NCBI GenBank assembly: GCA_019055375.1
Contig: JAHQIW010000495.1
Span: 62,001 to 126,000 of the forward strand
Length of the DNA stretch: 64,000 nucleotides
DNA from: Parelaphostrongylus tenuis
Taxonomy: Eukaryota > Nematoda > Chromadorea > Rhabditida > Metastrongylidae
Direction: 5' to 3'
The notes below the pieces were generated by a model that did no database searches, was not told where the DNA came from, and saw nothing but the letters and a program-made list of their open reading frames with translations. The translations under genes and the position numbers were made by a program. Positions 35,331 to 47,200 of this stretch are shown one piece after another; the stretch's first letter is position 1, and each line of letters opens with the position of its first letter.

Positions 35331-36295
35331 AATTGCTCGTTTCATTCATGTCAATCCGGCGTTAACGACAATCGTTTTCGACAGCGTTATGCATGTGGAA
35401 GTAAAGGTATAAGAACACAAATGTTCAGACAGATTTAAACACTGTGACCTACTTCCAGTTTCTCAGGATATGGTTCTTTTTTCGAAAACGTTCGAAATCG
35501 TTACTGAAAGCTGGAATAGGGTATCTTAAATGTGCACATTATCTCCCAGATAGATAATCGAGTCAATTAATTTGGTAACTCACTAGTAGCTATTTTTACG
35601 TTCTACATAGTGGTCATGAATATTCCACCGAGAAGTCAAAGTATCATTCATATTTCTCACTGCAGTTTACCTGCCGTATTTCGTCACGCCCTTCTAAGAT
35701 AATGCAGTTGATCCTTCGTTGTCATGACTATACGTGAACCGGCAGATGTGGTGAGATAATTTCTTCCCCATTTCTATTACATTTCTCTCACAAATAAATT
35801 TTCTCAACATTTTCTTATTCTGGAAATTAAAATTTCAAATAATTTCACAATTCAACTAAGCAGAATAATTTTTTGTTCTTTTCCCCACGATGCATTCCCT
35901 TCTCAAGAAAAGTTGGTCAAAAGACGGTATAATTAGTCCTTCGCTCTTTGGCCAACTTTCGTTGTCTTCTCAAACGTCCTTTTGAAGCTTACAGAATACT
36001 GTTAACACACATTTTGATATACAATGGCTAGCGTTTAGACAGCTTCTTCCTTTTGTGCATTGTTCAGTGAATTGTTGTGCGCAATAATGTTGCCCTCTCA
36101 GCGGTTGCTGGGCAACCGGCCTCATAAATTGCTAATTATTAGCAATGAACTCATCATTAATGAAAAGCCACTTTTACTACGAACTTTTTCAGTGGTTTAA
36201 TTATATAATATAACTATAAGTACTTGTAGAAGAACAAATATTAGGAGTACGCTTACTAGCTTGAATGCTTCTTGTGACTAATTCTAGTATTAGTC
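35331..36295. other. Non-coding; nothing recognised
   Basis: A first exon of the thioredoxin gene would be expected somewhere upstream of 37091, but no convincing ATG exon with a phase-0 donor was found here. Confidence 0.35.
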
Positions 36296-36296
36296 C

Positions 36297-36935
36297 CAAG
36301 ACCGACTGTCTATTAACCTCCGCATGCTTCAATATAATTCCTGGTTTTCTTCCTTAGGCCAAACACGAGGTGTTACATTGAACTATATTTAACAGCTGAC
36401 GTTTTGGCAGTTCGCCGTTTTCATAGCTTGGTAAGGTGAAATTGTCTGCAATCCAATCATCAAACACCTCCATCACTCTTTTAGAAAAAATCACCAAACC
36501 TAGATTTCAATCGCATCAAGCACAACATCAGCTCTCAACATACTCACCGCTTTTTAAATGTGGTCTACTGAGTAATTCAAGTGGAGATCACCGGAAAAAC
36601 ATTACATAGGATCGTAATGCACCCTAACCATCAAAACAGCAGTCTTATATACTGACTCATATCACGAGTGATAACGAGGCATTGCTCCCTGCGCTTTATA
36701 GTTGGACTGCACATATAAAAAGCGGTGAGTACGTTGAGAGTTGATTCTGTGCTTGATGCGAATGAAATCTAGGTCTGGTGATTTTTTCTAAAGGAGTAAT
36801 GGAGGTGTCTGACTGATCGGACTGCAGACAATTTGACCATTCCAGGCTCTGAAGATGGCGAACTACCGAAACGTCAGCTGTTAAATAAACATTAATGTAA
36901 CACCTCGTGTGTGGCTCAAAGAAGAAAATCAGGAA
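36297..36935. mobile_element. Penelope-like element, deletion derivative with inverted ends
   Basis: The left end (36297-36520, minus orientation of the terminal repeat) and the right end (36754-36935, plus) match the ends of the 4.56-5.47 kb copy in sequence and order. The middle keeps only a short, inverted piece of the endonuclease 3' end (near 36580-36705). The right end has GGCTCTGAAGATGGCGAAC followed by TACCGAAACGTCAGC, a hammerhead-like block. It lies just upstream of the thioredoxin gene. Confidence 0.7.
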
Positions 36936-37090
36936 TCATACTCTATTATGAGTCTCAAAAATTATGATAATAATAATACTATTAACAAAAATTACAACAG
37001 TAATGGTTCACAGTTTCTAAAGAATTATGCAACAAGCTAATTTATGCTATAGGTCTGCACATACAGAAGTCAAACGGCTTATATTTTAGG

Positions 37091-37195
37091 ATGAGTTCGA
37101 CTCTATTTTACGAGTAAATCCCAGCACTCTAATAGTCGTCGATTTCTACGCTACTTGGTGCGGTCCGTGTAAAATTATTGGACCAAAATTTATGG
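37091..37195 (+). CDS. Thioredoxin exon with WCGPC active site
   Basis: Acceptor TATTTTAG before 37091, donor GTGGCT after 37195; 35 codons. [19 protein letters not shown] leads to [15 protein letters not shown]. An ATG at 37092 is out of frame and not the start. Confidence 0.88.
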
Positions 37196-38220
37196 TGGCT
37201 GCTGATTGAATTTTTACTAATATCATCAATGTGATAATGAAGATGGGAGAAAATTTTACACGATGAAAAGTGTTATTGCAGAGGATGTCGGACGAGTTTG
37301 CATCGGTGATATTCATCAAAGTTGATGTTGACGAGAGCGTAAGATCTCTTTCTTGATTTCGAGCATTTTTCTAACTCAGCATGCGTAATCATAATTTTAT
37401 CGTATTCATTAACTCAGAGAGCCATCGAAACGTATGCTATACTCAAGGATTTGCGATATCCTCGTGCAGTGGGAACGCTCTAGCTCAGCTATCCCAGAAC
37501 ACCGTGGTGGATCAAGTTTACCAGCATAGACGGACTTTAATAAGAAAACGACTATCTTCAAAAAGCAGCTTAACCCCAAACGCGAAAAGTTCGAAGACTC
37601 TTGTGGATGATGGGCGAGAGAAAAAAAATTTGAATGAGTACACGGACCTAATCGCAAGTGTGAGACGGTTCGTGTAGTGAAAAGCTTTCCATGCAAGCTT
37701 ATAATTAATCCAAGACCTGGTACCATGAGTCACCATAAATCAGCCTGTAGTGGTTATAATACCATGCACTTTAGCATTTGTCATTATATCAGAATGAAAA
37801 AAGCACATTTTCAGGAAAGTATTGCATCACGATACGACATCAAAGTCATGCCGACATTCATCTTTATACGCAATCAAGTGCAAATTGTAAGTTCTGCAGA
37901 GGAATCACTGAATGAATGATAATCTCCAAAACCATTTTATTAGTAAGGTGATATCTCTCTTAAACTTATCTTCCTATAACTTAGACGGTTAAGATCCAAA
38001 ATGAACAAATATTAATCATAGATCGACAGGAGCACTTGTCGTTAGGAGTCGCCGTGATATGTAAGCGATGAATATTGGTTAGTCAGATTATGTCATGGCG
38101 TCAGTTCACTCTATATATACATTTTAGGATATTGTCGAAGGCAGTGTTGAAGATGAACTACGTCGAAAATTGAACAACATCAATAACTCAACGACCGCAC
38201 CAAAAAAATTTGAAGAGTAA
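37091..38220 (+). CDS. Thioredoxin, four exons (first exon missing)
   Basis: The exons are 37091-37195, 37282-37338, 37815-37886 and 38128-38220, all in phase 0, giving 108 residues and a TAA stop. Thioredoxin is a small oxidoreductase that reduces protein disulphides. The active site WCGPC is in the first exon (about residues 23-27 of the visible part, after VVDFYAT). Also present are [11 protein letters not shown], the cis-proline loop MPTF with FIFIRN, and the C-terminal helix region [13 protein letters not shown] followed by a short tail KKFEE. Nothing needed for activity is missing except the N-terminal strand and start codon, which must lie in an exon further upstream. The gene is tail-to-tail with the ASK1-type kinase gene. 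Confidence 0.9.
37282..37338 (+). CDS. Thioredoxin exon, second visible
   Basis: Acceptor TATTGCAG, donor GTAAGA; 19 codons reading [19 protein letters not shown], the usual helix 2 end and strand 3 of thioredoxin. Confidence 0.87.
37815..37886 (+). CDS. Thioredoxin exon with cis-proline loop
   Basis: Acceptor CATTTTCAG, donor GTAAGT; 24 codons with [20 protein letters not shown]. The Pro in MPTF packs against the active-site cysteines in this fold. Confidence 0.87.
38128..38220 (+). CDS. Thioredoxin last exon
   Basis: Acceptor ACATTTTAG; 30 codons and [21 protein letters not shown] forms the closing helix, followed by a polar tail. Confidence 0.85.
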   Translation, partial: DIVEGSVEDELRRKLNNINNSTTAPKKFEE

Positions 38221-38975
38221 CATTTTACGCCGCTATGATTTGAAAATTCTCGTAGCTTATTGTGGTTTTATTGAGATCTTATTCACTTCGAACAATGAAA
38301 TTCAGATAGACCCTAGATGGCATCTTAGTTCCTCTACGACCAATGACAACTCAAGTGATTACACAAAAATTTATTCATATTGTAGTAAAAGGTATCAGTA
38401 AACTATGATAAAGGTATTTAGAGATTGGATGTATCACATTTTGCAGCTCTGAGCACCATTGATCGAGCTGTGATTCTCATTAAATTGAACCCATATAACA
38501 TGTGCAGGAATTTAAGAAAAAAAACCAAGACTAAATTTTCAAAGCTTGCTATGATTTCTCGATCAGTAGGGTATTCTGAGGAGTTGGAAACTACATACGC
38601 TTATAGAGGAGAGTTTTCACTATCACTGGGACGTACTTGTATTCTCATGAAATATGCTCTAAGTTTCAAATTGGAATGTTATTCACGGTATTAATCGAGG
38701 ACAATACTTAGAACAGCCACAGAGAGCAATAACAAACTGAAGAGCATCACTGTTTTTTGCATTCTAGGAAATCCCCAAATTTGCATTCGTGTGCTTTACG
38801 AAAAAAAGTAGATAATTCAATTTTGTGAAATGTAGAAAGTCACAGAATTTCGTTATGGCAATTAAAGGTTTTCAACGCACTTCACATAATTAGTGCTCGA
38901 AACTAACTTTACGAAAAGTTATATTTATTCCTGGACACTAGAGATTTTGAGGAGAAGAAGACTCTGAAACTGTAT
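38221..38975. other. Non-coding after the thioredoxin stop
   Basis: Presumably the 3' untranslated region and spacer. No clear AATAAA was pinned down and no repeat recognised. Confidence 0.4.
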
Positions 38976-38979
38976 AATG

Positions 38980-39510
38980 CTATGATCCATGATCCTTCGC
39001 ATCAACCCGTTGCAGACAGCAGTATAAACCATATCGCAAGCGGCGCGCAACTTTCGTTATCTAATTAGGATTTTTTCTGTTTCGGGGGAAAACTTCATTT
39101 TTTCTGGTACTCGGATGAAACATAATTTCTTCAACACTCTCAGGAGTTTTCGAGCATATAAAACTCTAATATGCGAAGAAAACTCCAAATAGAAACGTAG
39201 TTTTATATTCGTTCTTACAGCGCACTATGAAGGCCTTTTCAAAAAAAAATTACTCTCAAACACGTGAAGATTTGTATATGGAATGAGTATCAATACAGGT
39301 AAATAAAAAGCGAACCATAAACCTTAGCCAAACAAACAATCCAACCTGGTGCGAAGCACAATTTTATTTTTGCCTACTACGGCCGCGCTGAGGAGGCGTT
39401 TTCAAAAAAAAAGATTAAGCACAGGACTAAAATCGCTGAGATTTGCGCTTTCGAATAACACTAAAATTCTAGATAAAAGAATTTTTAGAGCGAAAAAAGA
39501 CGTCTAAATA
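38980..39510 (-). repeat. Large foldback family, arm-like copy 7
   Basis: Units in minus orientation around 39180-39260 and 39340-39480 (for instance TTACAGCGCACTATGAAGGC and TTGCGCTTTCGAATAACACT) resemble the minus arms of the other copies. Decayed. Confidence 0.35.
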
Positions 39511-39563
39511 ATGAAGGGTTGAGAGTCCCGCATCGTGCGCAAAGGTTTAATCCCATGACATAC

Positions 39564-39755
39564 CTAAATTCAATAGAAATTCTATTGTTTCAATTCGGGG
39601 AAATCGGAATTTTTGTTCGAAGTCAAAAGCAGACATTAATTCTGTTACAAGTGCGATGTAGTCAATACATGTCGCACGTAATGTTTCAATATTGCCCACG
39701 AAATCAACGAAGTTCTCATGCAAAATTTTATTTTTTGGCATTAGCATGTAGATCG
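39564..39755 (-). CDS. Candidate orphan exon, unknown protein
   Basis: On the minus strand a GTGTTCAG acceptor (before 39755) and a TTTAG|GTATGT donor (after 39564) frame 63 uninterrupted codons. They include HENFVDFVGNIETLRATCID and LMSAFDFEQKFRFPRIETIE. The composition is protein-like, but I know no family and see no neighbouring exons that fit. It is not part of the kinase gene, which ends at 41043. It could be a gene relic or chance. Confidence 0.3.
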
Positions 39756-39789
39756 CTGAACACGTTAGACACACCTCAATAGATATATT

Positions 39790-41040
39790 AATTGTCTTTT
39801 CTATGAAATATAACGGGTCTATATAGATACACTACATAAAACCAACCAAGGTAATAGATACTTAGTCACGCGGGAAAAAAGCCGTAAAGAAAGACCGTCC
39901 CTTGAACGGACAGTTTTGCCGGGACGAGAGTATCACAGGATAACAAACCTCTGTAAGAAAAAGAAAAACAGAAGAAGAGAGAAACAAAACGTGGGGAGGT
40001 GCAGAGGGTGTTGGCCAACCTTACTAGGGATTACAGATATTAAATGTGGCCTAGTGAAGCAATAAATACCACATGCCTGCCTATTTCTAATGAACACTGG
40101 TGAAAAACATCCAATTAACCATATACCTAATAATGTGGAGTGCTGTGCAAAAACATTTGCGTCCACTCCGCATTAGTGGGTATATTGTAACATCATACCA
40201 CCGCAAGTGGCGATCAGATAAAAAGAATTCTGATTCAATAACATTTGAGAAAATGACAAAAAACATTCTGCCTACTTTCAATGGATATCGAATTGATGCA
40301 GGCTTGTGGAAAATGGATCGTCATAGTTCTCAACGGTAAAAATGATTGAACCACGAAATATAAAATATTTCGTTACAAATAACACAATGGAAAATCATTT
40401 GAGATAAAACTCTATACATAGCCTCGAAGTGTTGTGGACGCTTATGCAGAAAAAAACATCAGCAAATGGAATATAGAAACGGACATACGGACGTAAAATC
40501 CAGAGAGAATTTCTGTGCGGGATAATTAGCAACCTAACTAGAGCACAAGTGTAGAATCACAGACGTCTGACTGTTAAATATATCACATCTGTGAAGAAAA
40601 AAAAAATATACAACAATTATGAGATAGTAAGAGGGATTCAGTTGAGAAAGATGGGCAGATAGCAGTGGCACAAACGAGCACATTTGTAGTTAACGATCAA
40701 TCTCAACTGGCATTGACTATATTGGTAATATACAAGAAAGATAGAAACTTTGGGAACACCGGCAATTTTTACTTATAAGATACGGACAAAACTTAACCAT
40801 TCATGGGAACTCGTGCAACAACAGATACTCTGTAATCAGAAGGTAACGAGAACCACTCTGAAACCAGTGAAACAGACTCTTAAAACCCATGTCATACACA
40901 AAGGTCCTTACAGATACATGAATACATATATACATGAATACATATATACACATCAAGGTACATGCAACATACACAAATAAAAATCTCTGGGTAACTACTG
41001 GTGGCTGATGCTATTCACGTGACCTTGAACACCAAAAGGT
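39790..41040. other. Non-coding spacer past the kinase stop
   Basis: It includes a shortened piece of the tRNA-derived foldback family at about 40095-40220 (GTAACATCATACCACCGCAA) and a small ATACATATATACATGA tandem repeat at 40915-40955. The part next to 41043 should hold the 3' untranslated region of the kinase. Confidence 0.5.
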
Positions 41041-41042
41041 TT

Positions 41043-41205
41043 TCAAGTCATTTCGGCTACTGTGTACATTTCATCAGCGATAGAAGAGTGATAGTCGTCC
41101 AACGAATCGTCACGACTTCGCATCGGTGACAGAAACAGCGGAGCGCCACGCGAACGTTCTCGTGCTTCGCTAACAACACGCCAAATCCGGCATGTTGCAC
41201 CACCG
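41043..41205 (-). CDS. nsy-1: nsy-1 last exon
   Basis: Acceptor of a long T run then [18 protein letters not shown] closes the SAM-like domain, followed by a polar tail ([17 protein letters not shown]) and TGA at 41043-41045. The tail is longer than that of vertebrate ASK1. Confidence 0.92.
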
Positions 41206-44200
41206 CTGAAAAAAAAAATGTTTTTTGAGATTTTCATCTGACTCTATCGGACGAAAGGATAAAAGAAGAAGCTCTCGTCGTTGACCAATCTCTAAGAGAT
41301 GCGCCATGAATTTATCTTCAATTCCTTTAGCCTCATTAGAGGATCAAATTCATATGTGGCCTTTACGATAACTCGCGCTGGCCTACCTATGTGCCAAATT
41401 AGTGCTGTTTGTACTCCCATACAAGTTTCAAACCTCTAGTACCAATTCACCGACCCCATAGGGATGGATGGTTGGAAAGACCGTGAGCGCGAGATCGGAC
41501 CAAGCTTTTTGTGTGTGACGCAGAGCACCTTCAACCACTGTGTCACATGTGTTCTCTTCTGTCGGATAGTGTTTTATCATCGAAGCACACACACATAATC
41601 CTACTAAAAACTTTATAGCATGACTCTTTTGCAAGAGTTTTGGGAAGATAACCTCTCACCGGTGCAAATAAGCATAGAGTGATGAAAACGTTTTGTAATC
41701 TCGTATACTGCATTTTCAGGCTAGAAGTTCTACGAAGGAATGTTAGAAAACTTGTTCAGGGATGTTTTGTGACAGTGTTTTCACCTGCAGCTGATACAAA
41801 TTATCTCAAGCGGTAAAATGGAAGCAATACATTACAGTGAGCAAATGAAAAGCGAAAGGGAAAGAATAATTTCCTCAGAAACTGACATTTTGAACAACAG
41901 TTGACATTCGCTAAAGTCACAGACATATTTCTAGGTAATCATTTTATCTGCTTACTTTCAGTGTGATATAATTATGTGCATTCACACTTTCTTTCTAACA
42001 CGAACTAGCAGCTACGCGTATTGTGTATTACTCTAATCAGTGAACTGAGAAAATATAATTGGCTCATTCTGATCAATCTGTAAAGCATTAAGAGCGACAG
42101 TAGCTGTCATGTCGCGAGATTTTCGATAGCAAATATCCAGTCATAACATCATGTCGCGCTCGGCTGCTTACCAGTGGACATGATCAATTTCTCGTAGCTG
42201 AGAACATAGCAGTTCCGACAATTTGAGGAATTGCGGGATTGCGAACACGACAAAAGTGTAGTAGATAGTCTGCTCTATCGCACTATGAAGATAAATTTCT
42301 TATATGTATGTTAGTTTTTACTACGTATTGATGTGGTATGTCACGCGCACACATTGTTGTCTACATTTACAATTATTTTACACCTTGAATTGCGATATTT
42401 TCGGGGTCAACTGCGATATTTTTTATGCTCACATATCTCATACAATAATCATGATTCATCACAGCTATTTGAAGGGAGTTTTAGTGAAGTGTTAGCCAAA
42501 TAACCGGTCAATGAAGATATCTGGAGAAAAGGTTCTCTGCAAAATAGCAAGTGTACAAATTGACTTCCGGGAGCCCCTTAGACAGACGACAATCAATTGC
42601 CGGTCAGAACTCGTTCAAAAAGTTGCTTTTCTCTTCAAATTTGAAAATGTAAAAATGAACATTCCCGGCTGAAATCCCCATAATATTGGTGCTCAGATAA
42701 CTGAATGATTGCACAAAGTTCAGATGAAAGGCCCTGTGCGCCAAATTAAGCTATCAGAAAGAAAGTAACTATACAAAGGTCATAGTAGCCACAAAGTGAT
42801 CCTACAAGTAACTTCTGTAAAGATCATGGGCGTCGTGTGAGAGTCAATTCGATGAAGTGTTTAGTTTTGAATACCATGAAAGTTTATGCTTGATATTAAT
42901 AATGCTGTAGTTGAAGGTAAACTAAAAAGTAGCCTAAGTATGGAATTTGTTATCCGTTGATGAGGTTTTTATGGATAGTTGCAGGTTAAAATGGAATCAA
43001 AATGAAATGATGCAGAATATGTGAATAAGTCATTCTATCAGGATTGGTATCAGAGATTGTTAAATATTTATTTCATGATGAAGCGTGATTATAACATGTA
43101 TAGACAGGCCAAAAAAAATTAAAAAGAAGTACTCACCTTACGCCTATTGCCAGCAATTCTTCTCTGCTTACAAGCTCAAAAATATCCTGTTTAGTGTACT
43201 GTTCACCGATAATCAAACGCAACGACCGCTCATCAATTTCTAATGAACGTAGCCATGAGATCAGCTCCTCGGTTGCTCTAAATTAATCTCATCAAAATTT
43301 TCTCTTTATCGGTCAAAGTTGTCAATTAGAACTGAAAAGACGTCGAATAATACTTAAACATAAATCAAAATAAAAAATCAGTTATAACTAAACTTTCGAA
43401 CTGTTAATCGTTAACGATACGAACCTGCTTATGTGACCATCAACAGCATGATTTATTTTGTGATTTTTGTGAGTTGGTGAAGAGAATGCATCGGATCGTG
43501 GAAGAGGACCGTTACTCACTGGAGGATAAGTGCCGCGCCAAAGAGCGCCACGACATCCGCCGTATAATGCGCCTGACAACGCACCTGAACGACACGTAGT
43601 AGTAATTGAAACAGAGGCAATAAAAGAAAACAAATAAAACCGATTATAACAGTCCCACTGATGGTCTGCCGTCTCACAAAGTTTCTAGTATTTCGATGTA
43701 GTGAACTGTAATCCTTTCGGTACCGCTCAGAACAATCTGCACTAGCGCGCGACATCGCATCTCGTTCAACTATTCTGATTGCAATGTTGCGCCTGAGGCA
43801 AGATAGCCGCGCGAGCGACAAGCGCGACGCCGCTTCATATTACCAGCGGTGCCGTAAGGAATAATGTAGTTTTCATTCAATCGCAGGCAAGGCTATCCCC
43901 TAAGAAATGAGTGGGACATTATACAGAAAGATACAACTTATTCTTGTCAGAAAAATAACACATTTCAGAAAATGCTGTGTTCTTATGGATCTTTGCTTCA
44001 GAAGCTCCTTCTTACCAAATGTCTAATTGTTCGACGACGTCTAATTGTTATGGCACAAGGACCACTAAACAGCATAGAAGAAACCCGTAGAGTATGGACG
44101 CTATAAACCCTATATGCCCATACGGTTGCGAGTGTGGTTAATTATTCCCAAATGTCAGCTATTATTCATATGATACGAAAATAATGGCCGATTTCAACTG

Positions 44201-47200
44201 ACCTCGTATGGAACCGTGCTAAACTGAAACGAGAAACAAAAGCATCTTTAGCTTGCTTCAAAATATTAGGTTGTCCCATAATTTCTTTCGCACTCTTGTT
44301 TTATCCAGTTTTTTCTATTTCACACGGGTTATAGTCAAAAAGTTGAGCTATGCTGGAGAATTTTCTACGGACACTACAATTCGATCGTATCATCATCGCA
44401 CGCCATCTAAATAGAACGGGCTATCAAAAAAAAAGATGCATGATGGAGAACTCATGCATTGGCAGACCACGATCGCGCTGCACCGTGACCATCTGCAAAG
44501 CCCTGTGCTACGACAGCATAGGCAGGACTTTCTCGAGTCTATCATCACTGGAAGTGAGTCCTCAGTCTTCTACAAGAAGAGCAAGCACCACGCCTTCTGG
44601 CTTCCTCGCGGCAAAGACCAGCCAGCTCAACCACTACCCAAGTTCTGTGATCCAAAGATCACGGTCTCGGTTTTCTGAGAGTAGCAGGGAATGCTGTTTT
44701 GGAAACTACTCGACAACATGCAGATAATCAATGCCAACTTCTACGGGGAGCAACTTTGAAAGTTGGCCCCAACAGGCCGAGAGATGCATCCGAAACGGCT
44801 CAGTGTCGCCCTTCTCCAGAATAACGCTCGACCTCACATTGCAAAATCGACTCGCCATATTTTGGAGAGATTAGGCTACAACATAGGAGCACATCTACCA
44901 TACAGTCCTGATTTCGCTTCATTAGCTTACTTCCGCGTCTTAAGGCAGCATTTGTGGGAGAAAAATGTAAAGACTACAATTAGCTCAGAAATGACCTCAA
45001 CGACTTCTTTGATAGCCGTTCTCATTCATTTTGGTGGGAAGGCTTCCAATCTTCGCCCAGCAAGCAGTTACAAATCAGTGGTCATGGTGATAATAATACT
45101 GTTAATTGATAGATTTCTTCAAATAAATTACAATATAATTGATAAAAGCGTCGAAATGCAAATAAATCATAAAACTACACATTAGAGAGATGTTTATGTT
45201 TTATAAAAAAAAATTTCTGATTTTTTGAAGAACACATAATATATTTACCAATTTTTTTCGTTGAACCTTCTATCCTACATACGAAAGAAATGAACAATTG
45301 ACTGAGCATATGTGAAGAAAAAATCCCTTACGAAATATTGACGGTTTAGCTTTACTATGTGTGCACGCACGGTAATTTTGATAGTACTCCATTTATAAGC
45401 CATTCAGATTGAACCTATCCGTCCCAAGACGACCATTATTTTGAAGTACTTTTTGTTGTGACTCAGTGGAAACTTATAATGTTTTAAAAGTAAGCGTTAC
45501 GAGCTACCTTCTACAAATTACACTACAGTATTTGCCGCAAACTTCAACGATATGATATGAAAGCGCATTGAACGCGAAATTTCAAAATAGCTTGCTAAGT
45601 TAGAATCATGAACACCCTTCCAGAATTCATATCTCAACGCCTCTTATCCTCCGGAACTCACTTTTCATAATCGAAAAAAATTATCGGAAGAGCTAAAGTT
45701 AGAGGTAAAGTTAAAGTCAAAAGCTAAGAAGTTGAGTTATGCAGAAGTTGAAAAGTCAGAAGTTAAGACAAAGTTAGAAGTTATGAATTCAACCACGGCT
45801 TCAGCCTAATTAGGGTTTATGCCGATTTGTGGTTTCCAAATAAATCCCGTTGACGAATGATTGCTGGCAATCACCTAAGAGGATTAAACACAGCTGAGAA
45901 AAAGGCAGAGCGTGAGCCTTGATCGTGTACTGGAAAACGTAGAGAGTTTTTAGATTGGGTCGTCGCGGGTTCAGAGGCACTCCAGTTTCAAGTTTTCCTT
46001 GAATCCCAGCAGCCTCACAATTATCGTTAGAACTCAATTTCTTAATGGGTCGACACCGCTGACAAGCACCATATGCATTAAACAACTGATATCTTCTGAA
46101 ACCACACCAGCATTTCCCAATAAATGCTTGCTTCGAATGAAACTCTTTCGCCTCATGATTGATGTTGTGGGAAGAAGAAATTTAAGGCCACTGGTAGAGC
46201 ATAAATGGATCCAAAGAAACCAATCAAAAGTTGCTCGAGGTAAACTGAGGCTTGCAATAAAGGAAGTAGTACATCGGTTTGCAAAACCGACTTTCTGTTA
46301 ATTTTGTGCTTGAGCATTAAATTGATGTGCTCCTTGTTGCCGTGAGTTGAGCGTACATCTATATGTCTCCCCAATCTCGACTTCAATGAGCTGACTGATT
46401 GCGTAAAAGCATGGGCCAAGCAGTCAGTACATGTTTACAGTGGAATGGAGCGTGCGAGGTTTAACCAGCATCCTCTACTGTGACTGAAAAAAAAGCTCCA
46501 GATATCATCAAGTATAAATCAGACTACCTGAGAAAAGACGGATATGAGAAAAAGAAAAGATTGGAAACAGTAATTTTGCCTACAATCCGTGAATATAGAC
46601 CATTCAAATGTATATTAGCATAATGTACATCATTGGAAACCGTAACCCATTACCTGATATGAAGCCGGAACATGACGCTGCCATGTCGCGCATGTTTTGC
46701 GTTTGTGCAATGCTCGAAATCAAATGCTGTTTTAGTTCTTCTTGAGCAGCAATGAGCCTAAAGTGATGAACAATAGGTCTGCCATTAGATCAGTAGGTCA
46801 GCACCAACGCTAAGTTTTATTAACAACTTCTATCCTCTCTCAACAGGTCAATCAAGTCCTATCTTTCGCTCAGATTTAGATTTTGATGTGCCTGATTTTT
46901 AGCGGGCAACAGGTTTCCTCATTATGAAATCATAGCGAAAACGCTCGACTCTGATTTCATCATTATTCCTCTAGAGGTGCACATTAAGGCAAAAGGATCC
47001 TATACCAAGTTTTAGTCCTAAATTTAGTCACATCAGAGGTTATCAGAAGTGCACAGTGAGTTTGGAATTAAGTTTTGCGATTTTAGTATGATTCTATTCC
47101 ATAGAAAACACCTAGCTCAAAGAGGGCCTTCCTTCACGCTTTCAGACTCAAGACAACTATATCAAACAAATTTTTACATAAACTATAGTTCGACATCGAA

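Noticed and set aside
37092..37094. ATG as thioredoxin start
   Set aside because: It is in the wrong frame; the WCGPC frame is open through the acceptor instead.
37381..37736. Overlapping open frames between thioredoxin exons
   Set aside because: They fall inside the intron between 37338 and 37815 and have no family resemblance.
41043..41237. Separate small gene of 64 residues
   Set aside because: The ATG lies in the intron; from 41205 it is the last exon of the kinase gene, with matching phase and SAM-domain similarity.
43388..43821. Two overlapping minus-strand ORFs as a basic protein gene
   Set aside because: Only 43425-43584 has matching splice sites and phase, as a kinase exon; the rest is intron.
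45690..45790. Minisatellite of GTTAAAGTT-like units
   Set aside because: Units are too irregular to define a period.
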